Source: Chalciporus piperatus
Taxonomy: Eukaryota; Basidiomycota; Agaricomycetes; Boletales; Boletaceae
DNA: 64,000 bases
Assembly: GCA_038093975.1 (NCBI GenBank)
Contig: JBBPTG010000003.1
Location: 620,001 to 684,000, forward strand
Direction of reading: 5' to 3'
Position 1 is the first letter of the stretch; every line of letters begins with the position of its first letter. Below are positions 1 to 11,538 of the stretch, in pieces. The position numbers and the translations under genes were made by a program. The notes under the pieces were generated by a model. That model saw nothing but the letters and a program-made list of their open reading frames with translations. It was not told the origin of the DNA and searched no databases.

Positions 1-1388
1 TACTCCCGAATCTGGTAAATCTTGCCAGGATTGGTGTAGAACTGCCTTTTCGCCACAAGGCTACGATTTCCTTGATGCTTCGCCGATGGAAGAGACCAGC
101 GCCATAAAACATGACGGGTGTCGCCAAAAATAACATGGACCACTGAATCCGCGAAGCATTTCCGCCCCACATGGGCTCCATAAGGTAGATTCTTGTCGCA
201 TTGCCTGAAGGAACAAGGCTCATGTACACAACCCCGATAATGAAGGTGGGGATGGCGACGATAAAGGTGAACAGGAGCCGCGTCAAGAGGGTGCTTTGCT
301 CGCGCAGTTGCATACTCCGGGCCCGTTGCTCAACTGTGGGCGCCTGGTGGAGTGATACTTTGAATGCGGGATCTACAGAGCCGATACGGGAAATGATGTT
401 GCGAATGGTAAAATTCGGAGGGGTGGGTTCGTATGAGATCTCGATAAAAAAATCTGTATGATCAGCGAATGGCTTGGTGACGACGATCTTCGGGAAAAAG
501 TCCCGGAGTGCGTCCATAATTTTTCCGGGGCAATGCCTGTTCCTCAGGTAAGGGCTCGTAGTATCAGAAGTATAGATGTTTACTCACTGACAGAACATTC
601 CGTCCACACGGATAGATATCATACGAGGGCCCACGGCAGCGACCTGACCAGCAGAAGGTGTGGCTGATTCTGTTTTGATGACCTCTACTTCGAATCCACA
701 ATCACCAATCGTCTCAGTGACAGTAGAAACGACACTCTTGTTCTCGACGTGGACGGTGGCGGAGTTACTGAGAAGACTGACCACGATGTCGGAGACGCCA
801 GGGAGACGGGACACCCTTTCCGTGATTGTGGCCACGCATGAAGAGCAAGTCATGCCTCCGACAGAGAGGGTGATTCTCTGTGGGGTATCGTCGACCTCGG
901 GCGGGCTAGGTGTGTATGATTGGGTAATGTCGGGTAATTGATGCTTTGCCTTGAACAAGGAGTCCTGGTCCTCTGAATCACCGCGTTGTACCGAGGGAGA
1001 TTCCTCGGGTATACAAGCTTCATGTTGGCATAGAGAGCATTGTTGGACATGCTTGCTCCCTTTTCCGGAGAGGAAAGCTGTGAATCCCCCAAGGGGGTGA
1101 GAGGCGGCATCGATGGACTCTGTTGGAAGATCGAAGCCGGCATCCTCGAGGGCTGCTTTGATCACGCCAGCTGACAGGGTAGGGTGATGCTCGACAGTGA
1201 CGGACTGGTAGACGATCGAGACGTCAACCAATACGGGGGTCGGTGTTAGCGCGAATAGGGTGTCGTTGATCGTGCGCACACAGCTAGTAGAGCACAGAGT
1301 TAGCTGGATGAGAGCGAAAGATGGAAGTAAGTTACCTTGCGCAGTGGAGATTTGAGAGAAAGACTGTCGTCGTCGTCGTCGTGGCCAT
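1..1388 (-). CDS. CCC2: CCC2-type copper-transporting P1B ATPase, N-terminal part (runs off the window)
   Basis: Exports Cu(I) into the Golgi lumen for multicopper enzymes. Three exons are visible on the minus strand: 1336-1388, 588-1283 and 1-536, with introns 1284-1335 and 537-587. The join across intron 1 creates the metal-binding motif HCASC near residue 15. GMTCSSC lies in the middle, and the join across intron 2 creates GMFCQHC. A degenerate QQCSLC stretch sits between the first two. This gives three heavy-metal-associated domains with CxxC pairs. After the third, the frame stays open to base 1 and contains two hydrophobic segments separated by the MWGG motif, as at the start of the transmembrane part of copper ATPases. 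The ATG at 1388 is chosen because it starts the first CxxC domain. The phosphorylation and nucleotide domains lie outside the window. Family identity is firm; the subtype is inferred from the number of CxxC domains. Confidence 0.9.
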
Positions 1389-1588
1389 GGTGTAACGGGG
1401 GACGGAATGCCATGGGTATTAGTATCCTGACGCGGATATATAGGGATGCGGTATTTTCTAAACTGATTCCCTCAGCAATGGCCGCCGAGGATCACTGGAC
1501 GCGCACAAATGCCTCATTCCGCTGACGGCATCAATAACAAAGATTGAGTGGCTGTGTTACTCATCAATCTTTGTCTTACTCCACTCGG

Positions 1589-4500
1589 ATGCAGCGAGAC
1601 AGGCAGTCCCGAATTTCTGCGTTCCTCAACTCACCGGAGAATCATTCGTCACCGCGATCAAGCTCAATTTTGACAAGGTCTTCTTCTCGTTCTTCAATTG
1701 CATCGCACTCAGACAACATACCCGCCCATGAGAATACCAAACAACCGGTCGTCCTCGGCATTTGCGCCATGGACATCAAGGCACGCTCAAAGCCAATGCG
1801 TGAAATCCTTACACGCCTCGTAGAGTGGTCGCGCGGCGCAATCGAAGTCAAAGTGTTCGGTGACAAAGTCATCCTCGACGAAGGTAAGTTCATCTCCATT
1901 CCATCAACATCCATCACTCAAAAGCTGGTTTAGACGTCGAGAATTGGCCGCGGTGCGACGTCCTTATCTCGTTCTTCTCCACCGACTTCCCACTGGACAA
2001 AGCAATTTCTTACGTGAAGCTTCGCAACCCGTTTTGCATCAATGAGCTTCACCCGCAAGCTCTCCTCTGGGATCGTCGCCTCGTAGGCGCTGTCTTAGAC
2101 CATCTTCAGGTTCCTACCCCTGGACGACTGGAAGTATCTAGGGATGGTGGTCCACGTGTTGATCCAGAACTCAAACAATTCATGTTCGACAAACTCGGGA
2201 TTCAGCTGGGCGGCTTCCGCGTCACTCCGGAGGTAACCATGCGTGAGGATGGCGACGCGATCATCATTGATGGAAAAGTCATGGAAAAGCCTTTCGTGGA
2301 GAAACCGGTCAGCGGCGAAGATCATAACGTGTACATCTACTTCCGTGGAGGAGGGGGCCGTCGCCTTTTCAGAAAAGTTCGTCTCACCCTCCTGGTCTTT
2401 CTCCCGCTTACGTCATGCACACAGGTTGGAAATAAATCTAGCGATCTTGATCCCAGCCTGAATTGTCCCAGAACTGATGGTTCATACATCTATGAGGAAT
2501 TCATAGACGTGGATAACTCAGAGGATATCAAAGTTTATACCGTTGGAACAGAGTATTTCCACGCAGAGACTCGCAAATCTCCCGTTGTTGATGGTGTCGT
2601 CCGCCGAAACACGGAAGGTAAAGAAATCCGGTAAGCAGCTGAGCCCCTCGATGCACAACGCCCCTCACCCCCATAGCTTCATTACCCATCTGAGTGAACC
2701 GGAAAAATCATATGCTTCAAAGATTTGCCAAGCATTTGGTCAAAATGTTTGCGGCTTTGATATACTGAGGTGCCAAGGAGGCAAAGTCAGCCAGGTTATT
2801 GACGTAAACGGATGGAGCTTTGTTAAAGGCAACGAATCTTACTACGGTGAGAGTCATTGGCGACTCTTCACGTGTGCGAGACATCCTCATGCATCCATCT
2901 CTATGACTAGACAAAGCGGCCGAGATCCTCGCATCTCTCTGTATTCATGTCTCATCTGCCATAGACCGTCCTCTGCCTCCAGCCGATGATGGTGTGTCAC
3001 AATCCGCAAACTGGCGCCTCAAGGCGAATGTGACGGTTTTCCGGCACGCCGATCGCACGCCGAAACAGAAGTTAAAATTCAACTTCCCAATCGGCGATGT
3101 TTGGACGCAACCCTTCGTTCGACTCTTGAACGGCGAGAAAGAAGAAATTATACTCCGCGAGAGAAAGCAGCTAAACCTCGTGACACAGGCGGTGGATGAG
3201 GCAAAGTCGCTCGGCGCCAGCGGTGACGATCTCGTCAAACTCGCTCTATTGAACAATGCACTCTCCAGCAAGATTGACCTCCCTGGGACTAAGGCGCAGC
3301 TGAAGCCCGTATATTCTAAACGGCAGGCTGGTCAGCCCAGGAAATTGACCAAGTTGACCTTGGTATTCAAGTGGGGCGGTGAGGTAAGTGCCTGTTTACT
3401 GTCAGATGCGGTTTGTCGAAAGGATCGGTTTCGCCCAGTTCACGCATTCGGCGAGATACCAATCCAGGGATCTTGGAGAGAATATGAAGAAAGACCTTTC
3501 TATCATGAGTAAGTTATCATCCCGATAGCCCATGTCACCATTTGGTCATGTTTTTCGTATAGACAAGGATGCCCTTCAGAACGTCACAGTAAGACCTAGC
3601 AGCATTTACACACCAGTGCGGGAAGCTCACCCGATGTCTAGATCTACACTTCCTCGGAACGACGCGTTATCGCCTCCGCAGAAATTTTTGCTGCTGCTCT
3701 TATCGACAATCAGTCCAATTATCCCCCGTCGTCCTCTGCCAGCTCGATTTCTTCCCGCTCTTCTCAGGATGAAAGTTCGAATATATCCAGTTCACCTTCT
3801 AAGAATGGCTCAAGCGCGTATGGGAGCGCTCCTGCTCTCATTATTCGCAAGGACCTTTTAGACGACTCAAATGCAGCCAAAGATCTTATGGATGACGTCA
3901 AGAAGCGACTCAAGATACTCCTCAGGCCTGGCGAATCCGAGAAGCGACCTGAACTTACATGGCCCAAGAGCATGAAGAAGGAGCCGGTGGAAGTTGTGAA
4001 AGTAAGCGTGCGCCAAACTTGAAGATCTCTCGCTCTCACATTATGACCTCCAGGAAGTGATTGAGCTACTGAGTTCATTCCGTGCGATTATGAGTAAGAA
4101 TTTTGAAACCATGGATGTTGATAAAATCCAAGAGCGCTGGTACGCATCATGATACCCTTGATTCAACGACATTCAAGTATTCACGACCATTTAGGTGCTG
4201 TGATGACGAGCCATGGTTGTTCCGAGAACGTTGGGAGAAATTGTTTGAGGACTTTTGTGATGTGGAGCAGAAGAAATTCGACCCATCCCGTGTAAGTTAC
4301 GGAATCGAATCTCAAAAATCTGACGGATCGTTCTGAGGTTTTGATCTGCAGGTTTCTGAATTGTACGACACAATCAAGTATTGCGCCCTTCATCACCGGC
4401 AATTCTTGTTTGCCATCTTCAACGAGAATGCTGGGGAGGGCAATGACGCGACCCAAACCCAAACCCAAGATCGCAAGCTTCATGAGCTGTATGGCCGTGC

Positions 4501-5373
4501 AAAGGCTCTTTTCGATCTGGTAGCTCCTCAAGAGTACGGCATCGATCCAGACGAAAAGTACATGTTGTCCACAATTCCTCACAACCAAGATAACTCATAA
4601 CTCTTCCCTCCTGAATATAGGGAAGAAATTGGTGTCTTGACCTCCCTTCCTTTACTTCGAAAGATTGTTGAAGATCTCGAAACTGCCCGTAATAACGGCG
4701 GAAGTTCTCTCACGTTATATTTCACCAAGGAGAGCCACATCCATACACTTGTCAATCTTGTTCTGCTCTCTGGATTACCGATAGCCAATAGAAGGATCCC
4801 GGAGTTGGATTACTGCGTATGTGCCTCTGATTACCATTCTGACTGGTGTAGTTCTGATTGACACGATGCAGTCCCATATTACGTAGGTCCTCTGGCACAT
4901 CTTTCTAGGCAAAAGGGGGTAATCTTCGTTGTACAGGTTCGAGCTTTACGAAAGGAACTTTGGTCGAGGCAATTCCGACAAGGAGTATTCTATCAAGCTA
5001 TCCCTCAGTGAGGGTGCTCACTCCTCCAACGTGCTTGACTCCACTCTGGACGCTCGACATTCCCTTAATGTTCAAAATCGACGGTAATTTCTTTCATGCG
5101 CCTTCTATCTGAAAGATAGTTCATGAGGGTCATGCACAGGAAATTGACCCAGCATCTACCGTATAGCCTGGTGATCGAGAAGCTTTCCAAACATTTCGGA
5201 AGGATGAAAGATGTACGTCAAAACTTTGTAGGCATGAGATGACATCCCTGACACCCGGGCAGGATGATGACACGGGCACGGACACCCCTTATGTTGAAGC
5301 TGTTCATCGACTCAACGGCAGGCCGTTCGGCATGAATGACAACAGCAGCAGCGATGAGCCCGGCCAGGCGTGA
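1589..5373 (+). CDS. VIP1: Inositol hexakisphosphate/PP-IP5 kinase-phosphatase (Vip1/Asp1)
   Basis: Makes 1-diphosphate inositol pyrophosphates from InsP6/InsP7 and carries a histidine-acid-phosphatase-like domain that opposes it. Sixteen exons: 1589-1883, 1934-2376, 2425-2630, 2677-2846, 2911-3383, 3439-3508, 3563-3588, 3642-4001, 4054-4139, 4195-4291, 4352-4557, 4621-4816, 4872-4882, 4937-5083, 5140-5212, 5263-5373. They total 989 codons. The N-terminal half is an RimK/ATP-grasp domain with [23 protein letters not shown] and [11 protein letters not shown]. The phosphatase half starts with [10 protein letters not shown] and includes SSERRV and [16 protein letters not shown]. Residues 1-50 are serine-rich and disordered. 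The ATG at 1589 is the first in frame. The intron 2377-2424 is 48 bp with no stop, so its removal rests on family alignment. An 11-nt exon (4872-4882) restores LDYCSHITFELYE. Confidence 0.95.
4872..4882 (+). other. 11-nt micro-exon of the VIP1/Asp1 gene
   Basis: The segment is preceded by ...gatgcag and followed by gtaggt. Including it gives SHIT between LDYC and FELYE, as in the family (Vip1 proteins have LDYLSQITFELYE). Both flanking introns then have normal length, about 55 bp each. Without it the reading frame breaks. Confidence 0.85.
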
Positions 5374-5510
5374 TGCACGATGCATGACATATATGGCCCT
5401 TTTGAAGGTTTACTTGGGTACGAGGTAGTCTTGGAGAGTTGTATTTAGAGGTATACCGAAAACATTATCCTATGTCTGTAGTAAGCAGGTAGTATACGTG
5501 ATTCCGATTA

Positions 5511-6495
5511 TTATGACTGTGTCGCTGTTCTTTTCTCTAAAGGTTCTGAGCGTGTGTAGATTGAAAGTTGCTCGAGAACCGTGTTGGCCTGCTCGGGTCT
5601 CGTAGGAGCGAAGCGGAATGAGTGAGCTTTCCTCGAGCTGGGGGCATCATACAGTGCACTTGGCGACTGTGATAGCTGCGAGGATTGTTGAGCCATTTCC
5701 GTGAAAGAAGCCCTGTTTTCCTTGTACCTAAGAGATAACTGTCAGGGGTGTTATCATACTGAAGCGCGGTGGAGTGGACTCACAGCCTGATAGCGTGTTA
5801 GTGGACTCTTGACACACATGAAGATACGAATCCTGCACTCACTTATATGCTTCTTTATTCAACGTGTCGGCCTCGTTCACCTTCTCGAGTACATATTCCT
5901 TGAATGAGGACTTGATGAAATGCAAGACATCATGAATGTGATGTTCCTTCGGTCTATGGGTATGCCAGGACACAGACGATTAGCACCTCAAGACACCCTG
6001 CGCTCAAGCAACACACACCTCCAAGGTCGAAATCGGGCCGTCAAGTTGAACGCGCCTGTCTGCGTCGCGATGAGTGGGTGAAATACATCCGTCAGGAAGC
6101 GCACGGTTGGAGGTCGATCGGGATAGTTGTCGGGAAAGGTCAAGACGAACTTGAGAACTGCACCTGCGTAGTCGCCTGAGGGAGGGGGCGAATGGATCAG
6201 TGTTCACCGCGGGGGCATGGTCTGGTTCGAACTTGCCTTTGTGCACAAACAGGACGGCATCCCAGACGAGCATGCTTTCCGTGGACAGAGTAACGTACAT
6301 GCCTGTCGGGCAATGGTTATGATTCCGCAAGGACGCATATTCGATTGAGATCGCAGAACGGGTGACTGGGTTGGTGGCTTTGTCGGGGACGGAGGGGGTT
6401 GATTCCACTGCAGGGGTCACAGTCTTGGAAGATGCGGTTCTTGACCGTCCAACACTCAGGTCAAGAGTCGGGGAGGCTACCAATGCACTCAACAT
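5511..6495 (-). CDS. Catalytically dead E2-like (UEV) protein, AKTIP/FTS-like
   Basis: Predicted 248-residue UBC-fold protein resembling AKTIP/Fused toes, the FTS subunit of FTS-Hook-FHIP vesicle adaptors. Exons on the minus strand: 6237-6495, 6019-6175, 5843-5953, 5784-5786 (3 nt) and 5511-5727. The UBC core reads YVTLSTESMLVWDAVLF, then LTFPDNYPDRPPTVRFLT, then VFHPLIATQTGAFN. Where active E2 enzymes have their cysteine after the HP motif there is none, so it should not carry ubiquitin. The C-terminal helix LNKEAYKLYKENRASF matches the family's LNPEAAVLYEKD only if the 3-nt micro-exon is used. Intron 1 (6176-6236) has a GC donor. Residues 1-50 are low-complexity. Start: first ATG in frame at 6495. 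An E2 variant of another class is possible but less likely. Confidence 0.82.
5784..5786 (-). other. Predicted 3-nt micro-exon (GCT on the coding strand)
   Basis: On the minus strand the bases read ...tatcag|gct|gtgagt.... Two flanking introns of exactly 56 bp result (5787-5842 and 5728-5783), instead of one unusual 115-bp intron. The codon formed across the joins is leucine, matching the conserved Leu-Tyr of the family helix. Frame does not decide, since 3 nt is neutral. Confidence 0.7.
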
Positions 6496-6735
6496 CACCG
6501 TCCGTTCGTATGTGTTGGTTGTGGGTATTCTAAGACACGTGAAGAACAAAGTATGCTAGTCCACGCGTAGTACTAGTATGAGACAAACATCACATCACTA
6601 TAGATGGGCGGTAACTTGGGTTACCAGTAAGCCACACGATGTCGAGCATGACTTGCTGAACACCGTGGGCTTGCTCGTAGCCTCGTTGCGTGACCATAGG
6701 AAGTCAAAACTGGTCGGGCGTCTTAGCCCATATTG

Positions 6736-8713
6736 TCATCTACGGTAGTCACCTTTGTAGCGTGGTCCGTTATCCCGCTTCGGCTCTCGTCCTGGCCTGT
6801 CCCTATCCCTCTGATCTCGATCTCGCTCCCGGTCAGCTTTGCGTGAACCCGAATACCTACCGTCTTGGTTCCTGTGGTCGGTCGCGGCCCCCCGAATATG
6901 AATACCATTTCCTGGCTGGTGCGAATATTCGTGCCGGTCGCGACCGCGATTGTCCTGCCGTCGATTGCCCCCTCCACGACTGTCGCTAAGCCGCGTGAGC
7001 AAACTAGTCCCACTGCCGCCCGGATGCGGTGAGGACGGTGGAGGTGAGAGTTGACGATTCCCATCCTTCAACAATCCAAACTTCAAAGTTTTTGCACGCG
7101 GGCCCGACGGTGGGGCCTTTTGGCCCATGCCCCTTCGCTTCACATTACGGGCGTCATTGAACCAGTCATCGCCATCCTCCTCCTCTTGCTCTCGGAACCT
7201 CTTTTCCAATCTTTCCCTGTCTTTGTTCTTTCCCCGCTTGCCAACATCCGCAGGAGCACCTGCATCCCAATCGTCTGGTAAACCAGCCAGGTCAACTCCA
7301 TCTTGCAGCTCTCTCGGCCCACGTTTTATCGGTGCTGGTTCGGTAGCGGGATCGTAGAACGGGCCGGACATGATGTTGTGCGCGCTAAACGCAGAGTATT
7401 CCAGCGGAAAGTTGGATGGATGCGGAAGTTCGTCACAATCCTACAGACGTCTGAATCTGGAGAGGGTAGATGGGATAGACAAATGTCACTCACGTCTCCC
7501 AGATGACCCGTGTTGGCACAATTACAGCACCATACCTCTACGCCGATGTACCCTTCACCTCCTTCACCAATAGCGAACTCCTTCTTCTCTTCTCGACTTT
7601 GTTGAATCATGATACGTTCTTCGTCGTTCACATATTGATATATACGCCAAAGCGTCGGGCATTCCTGGGGTTTACAACCTGGTTAACGTAGGACGTACGT
7701 CTAAGTTAAGATTGACCCACATTCATCCCATGTTCGGTGGACCCACAGCGGTCGCAGTCCGCATATAAATCATTGGAGGCCATGGAAGACGAAAAACGAT
7801 TGGGGCATGTCTACATCGCCGTTATCGACGGGAGTCCAATGATGCAAGACACTCGTACTTTATTGATGTGACCTTTCATGCCACAAGTATAACACGTCTT
7901 GCTGATTGGGCAGCTTCGCGTAGAATGCTCGTCGCGAGCACCACATGTCAAGCACTGAGGATTATAAGCAACACAGCGCGTTTTGAGGTCGAATGGCGTA
8001 CTATTTGTATGGGACATTCATATGTTTTGTGATCGCCCTCTGCACCGCAATTCTTGCATTTGAATTTCGATGGCTTCGACTGCGCGGAACCTTCGCCTTC
8101 AACATCAAAATAGCGGACCAACCCTGGGGCCTTTGAATGGAATTCAGGAAGTACACGGTGGAAATTGACTAATAGTGCAGACCTTGCGATCCTCATAGTC
8201 AAGATACTCAATATAATCCTCGTCGTCCAATGTTGGCTCTGGGGGTTGAATTATCTGGACTGGAACGACTTCACCCGCGCGCGATACCACCGCAACGTGG
8301 GAGGGTAATACTAATTGGGTATCGTCTCTCTTCGTTTCTGGAGCAGGAGGAGGGGGAGGAGTGTCCTCTTTAGGGATGGACACGCCTGCTGCGTCGAGGT
8401 AGAAAACACCAGGCAAGTCAGTGACAGGCGAGGATATCTTCAGGGGTGGTGATGCAGATCTACGACGAGACGCTGGTTCACTATGGGCGCTGGGCTTATC
8501 TTCTGTGACGGGTGAACGACTCGGAGCCCTCGAAGGTTGGGCCGAACTGTCCACACCATCACTGACGAGACCCTTGGATTTTTTTCGTTTCCTGTTCTTC
8601 CGTTTCTTCTTCTCCTGTGTCCGACTCTGCTGACCAGATGGAGTGTGATCGTCGGAAGATATTTCGATGATTTCATGTTTGGGAGAGAGAGTGAGGTCTA
8701 TGATTTCTGCCAT
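6736..8713 (-). CDS. AIR2: Zinc-knuckle RNA-binding subunit of TRAMP (Air1/Air2)
   Basis: Air proteins bridge RNA, the poly(A) polymerase Trf4/5 and helicase Mtr4 in nuclear RNA surveillance. Six exons on the minus strand: 8183-8713, 8002-8130, 7859-7954, 7721-7810, 7494-7664, 6736-7440, giving 573 residues. Splicing yields five consecutive CCHC knuckles: CKNCGAEGDHKTYEC, CLTCGARDEHSTRSC, CYTCGMKGHINKTC, CDRCGSTEHGMNEC and CNCANTGHLGDDC. Each of the four inter-knuckle introns is placed so that a knuckle or its linker is completed. The N-terminus is acidic and disordered, with a lysine-rich stretch KKKRKNRKRKKSKG. The C-terminus after MSGPFYDP is rich in RD/RG repeats, as in RNA-binding tails. 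The ATG at 8713 is favoured because MAEIIDLTLSPK starts a typical acidic N-terminus. Fungal Air1 and Air2 cannot be told apart here. Confidence 0.9.
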
Positions 8714-9104
8714 CTGGACAGAAGTCGCGGGTAGATGTGAAAGCAAGAAAGTCAAAAGGATGTTAATATGCGAACTTTAGCACGTGAGTAAATAGTTGAA
8801 AGAAAAAAGAAAGAAAAATAGAACAGAGCCAACTTGCGTTGGTGTCTCAGGTCAAGCTGAGAGTTGAAAAATTGGTATTGCGACATTTGAGCGAGGGCAG
8901 CCCACGGAACGCCCTAGTAAAAGGCGAGGGCGTTGTCTGTTTGTGCCACCCTCTGTCGCCAATGGTTAGGGCCAACCAAGCATGTACCCAAACAGACTTT
9001 TGTATTTGCCTCGACAGACCGGTGAGAGAAATTTCCTTATTGGTACACCATACCTCGTCACCTTGTACTGCGCGTAGCGTAGCCCATGTTCATTGCACGA
9101 GAGC

Positions 9105-10994
9105 ATGGCTGACGACGAGTTTACCTCTGCTGTGTCTCCAGCCGTCCGCAATGTCTTTGCATCTGGAAAACTTTCAACCCCAGTTAGCGCCATGGACCTT
9201 CTCCTGTCCTTGATAACCTCCAGAGCAACAACAGGCTCATTGCACGGCAGTATCTTGCGTTTAACGGATCTTCGCCGCTTGGAAGCAGCTCTTGAAAGTC
9301 TCTCGAATCGTTGGGAGCATGGCAACATGTCGTTATCTCGTGACAACGGTTCTCTAACTGTCGTCAACGTCCACCTTGGGAATGCGATGGCCGAGGTATT
9401 GAACCCTCGCAAGCGCAAGAGACCACCCGTTGACGAGGAGGCCGACTCCGCAGCTGGCGACGAGTCAGACGAACGTTCCTCAAGGAGTAACAGTCATTCA
9501 CCTCCCCCTTCTACAACCCACCTCGAAAGTTTGAGCAAAGATTTGAGAGAAGTCTATGCCATCCTTCAGAAAGGCACCGCCAGGGGACGTCTCTTGGCCG
9601 AACGAGTACGTGGTGCCAATATTCAGTGATTCTGGGCTGTGACAAGAGATCTCCTTGCAGTTCCGTTCACTTCAGGCAAGCTTTGATCCCGTCTGCTCGC
9701 ACATTACCAAAGAGGACTGTGCTAAGGCGCGTCGAGATGCGACGTCATCTGGCCCCTCGATCTGTGACCGTGTACATTTCAGGCCATTGATACGACCGCA
9801 TACTGATCCCTCCTTGGGTCACTGTTCCTACCTCAACACCTGCTACTCCGAACCCACGTATGCCCAATCACCCTCGATACCACCGTTCCCATCGGGTAGT
9901 GCTACAAGGGTTTCCCTACCTTCAGGCCTTGGTGCGGGTGGCCGAGGGAAAGAGAAGGCACCATGCCGTTACCTACACTTCGAAGTCGACTGGGACGAGA
10001 AAGACAGCCAGCTCGCAAGCGCCGGCGACACGGGATGGAGGGAAGCTCAAAAGCTACGCAAGTCTACAAAGCTAGATATTGGAATGGGTCCGGACGGTAA
10101 AGGAATGAAAACGGTTTGTGCATGCTTTTACCATAACTGTGAGCCGCTGGTCATCATGTTTTTTGTACAGCTGCCTCCGCAGTGGATCAATTGTGATCTT
10201 CGAAGATTCGACTACTCTGTTCTTGGAAAATTCCATGTCATTATGGCAGATCCCCCATGGGATATTCACATGAGCGTCAGTTGCCACTCATTCTCTGTGC
10301 AAATAACACGATGATGAAGCTTGAACCAGTTGCCATACGGGACCATGACCGACGACGAGATGCGAGCCATGCCCATCCCTGCCCTTCAGGACGAAGGACT
10401 TTTATTTTTATGGGTCACAGGGCGTGCTATGGAAGTTGGTCGTGAATGCCTTCGTGTCTGGGGCTATACACGCGTAGATGAAGTCGTTTGGGTGAAAACT
10501 AACCAGGTAATTTTCTGGACTTCTATGTCCTTATTCTTAATACTGAACAATTCAGTTACAACGTGTCATTCGCACGGGACGGACAGGCCACTGGTTGAAT
10601 CATACAAAAGAGCACATGCTCGTTGGCGTCAAAACTCGTGTCGACGAAGCTGGTAATCTGAAATTTCCCAGCTGGGCCAATCGGGGACTTGATACCGACA
10701 TCATTGTGAGCGAAGTTCGGGAGACGAGCCGGAAACCTGACGAAGTGTATGGTCTCATTGAGCGAATGTGTCCCGGCGGACGAAAGGTAGAAATTTTTGG
10801 AAGGAAGCATAACACAAGACCTGGGTGAGTGCTCCGGGATCTTGAAGCGGTCGCGATGGTTCTTACCTCAACCTTGTCGAAGGTGGCTCACTCTCGGGAA
10901 TCAGCTCGGAGCAGATCAGATATACGAGGAGGACCTGGCAGTTAGGATCAAAGCCCGTTATCCCGAACGACTGCTGAGTACGCCAGGTGTTTGA
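9105..10994 (+). CDS. IME4: mRNA N6-adenosine methyltransferase catalytic subunit (METTL3/IME4)
   Basis: Writes m6A on mRNA using S-adenosylmethionine, normally as a heterodimer with a METTL14-like partner. Six exons: 9105-9605, 9661-10113, 10171-10275, 10330-10506, 10556-10824, 10883-10994, totalling 538 residues. The MT-A70 domain shows the catalytic DPPW ([16 protein letters not shown]), then [31 protein letters not shown] and [11 protein letters not shown]. Upstream lie CCCH-type zinc fingers: CSHITKEDC...CDRVHF and then CSYLNTC...CRYLHFEVD. In the second finger, about 38 residues rich in Pro/Ser/Gly are inserted between CSYLNTC and CRYLH. No in-phase intron removes them. The N-terminal third carries a basic NLS-like RKRKRPP. 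The ATG at 9105 is first in frame after an in-frame upstream TTG. Confidence 0.95.
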
Positions 10995-11538
10995 TGAGTC
11001 GGTCAACATAAGAGGAAAGTCCACAGATGAAACATTGGATTTCGGTGTACGTAGTTTATCTTCCGTAACATGATTTGCTGCTGTGCCAGATGTCATTGTT
11101 TCAGTCCGATTGATGTCGCCGGCGCCCAAAGGCTATGCGCAAAACTTTTTCAGCACATCGAAATCATGTGGTACAGTACGTTGTATGCCCCACGAATTCA
11201 GGCATATGGAACGCATACAGTATCGGCGTGGTAGCCTGGCCGTACTTGCATGCCGGAATAAGGCGCAGTCCATCACAGGTTAACATTCTCAGATGTTCGA
11301 ACAACGTTCGAGTCACCCCACCTGAAGAGCCTTGTTATAGTTCTACAGATTAAATAATCCGCACGTCACCAGTGACATGACAGGCCTTGACAGGTTGAGG
11401 CATTTTCAGAATGCTCCTCATTGGTGCCCTGTCGTGGTGCTGCATTATAAGAACTGAGGCAGATGAGCGAGTGAAGGCAGCGATCACCCACCTACTACAC
11501 CCAAATCCCAATCACTAGTAAACCTTCGGACCCTCAAC
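10995..11538. other. Intergenic region with metallothionein promoter
   Basis: No coding signal is recognised on either strand; short ORFs lack intron-exon logic and family resemblance. The right end (about 11400-11538) is the promoter and 5' UTR of the metallothionein gene. Confidence 0.6.
11446..11451 (+). promoter_or_regulatory. TATA-like box of the metallothionein gene
   Basis: TATAAG lies 93 bp before the ATG at 11539, a plausible distance given a short 5' UTR. No exact ACE1-type copper element was found nearby; the closest GCTG core at 11438-11441 does not fit the full consensus. Confidence 0.45.

Noticed and set aside
9845..9935. Intron inside the METTL3 zinc-finger insert
   Set aside because: GTATGC donor exists, but none of the nearby AG acceptors restores the reading frame to CRYLH.
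11430..11445. Copper-response (ACE1-type) element upstream of the metallothionein
   Set aside because: GGTGCTGC has the GCTG core but flanking bases do not fit the consensus.
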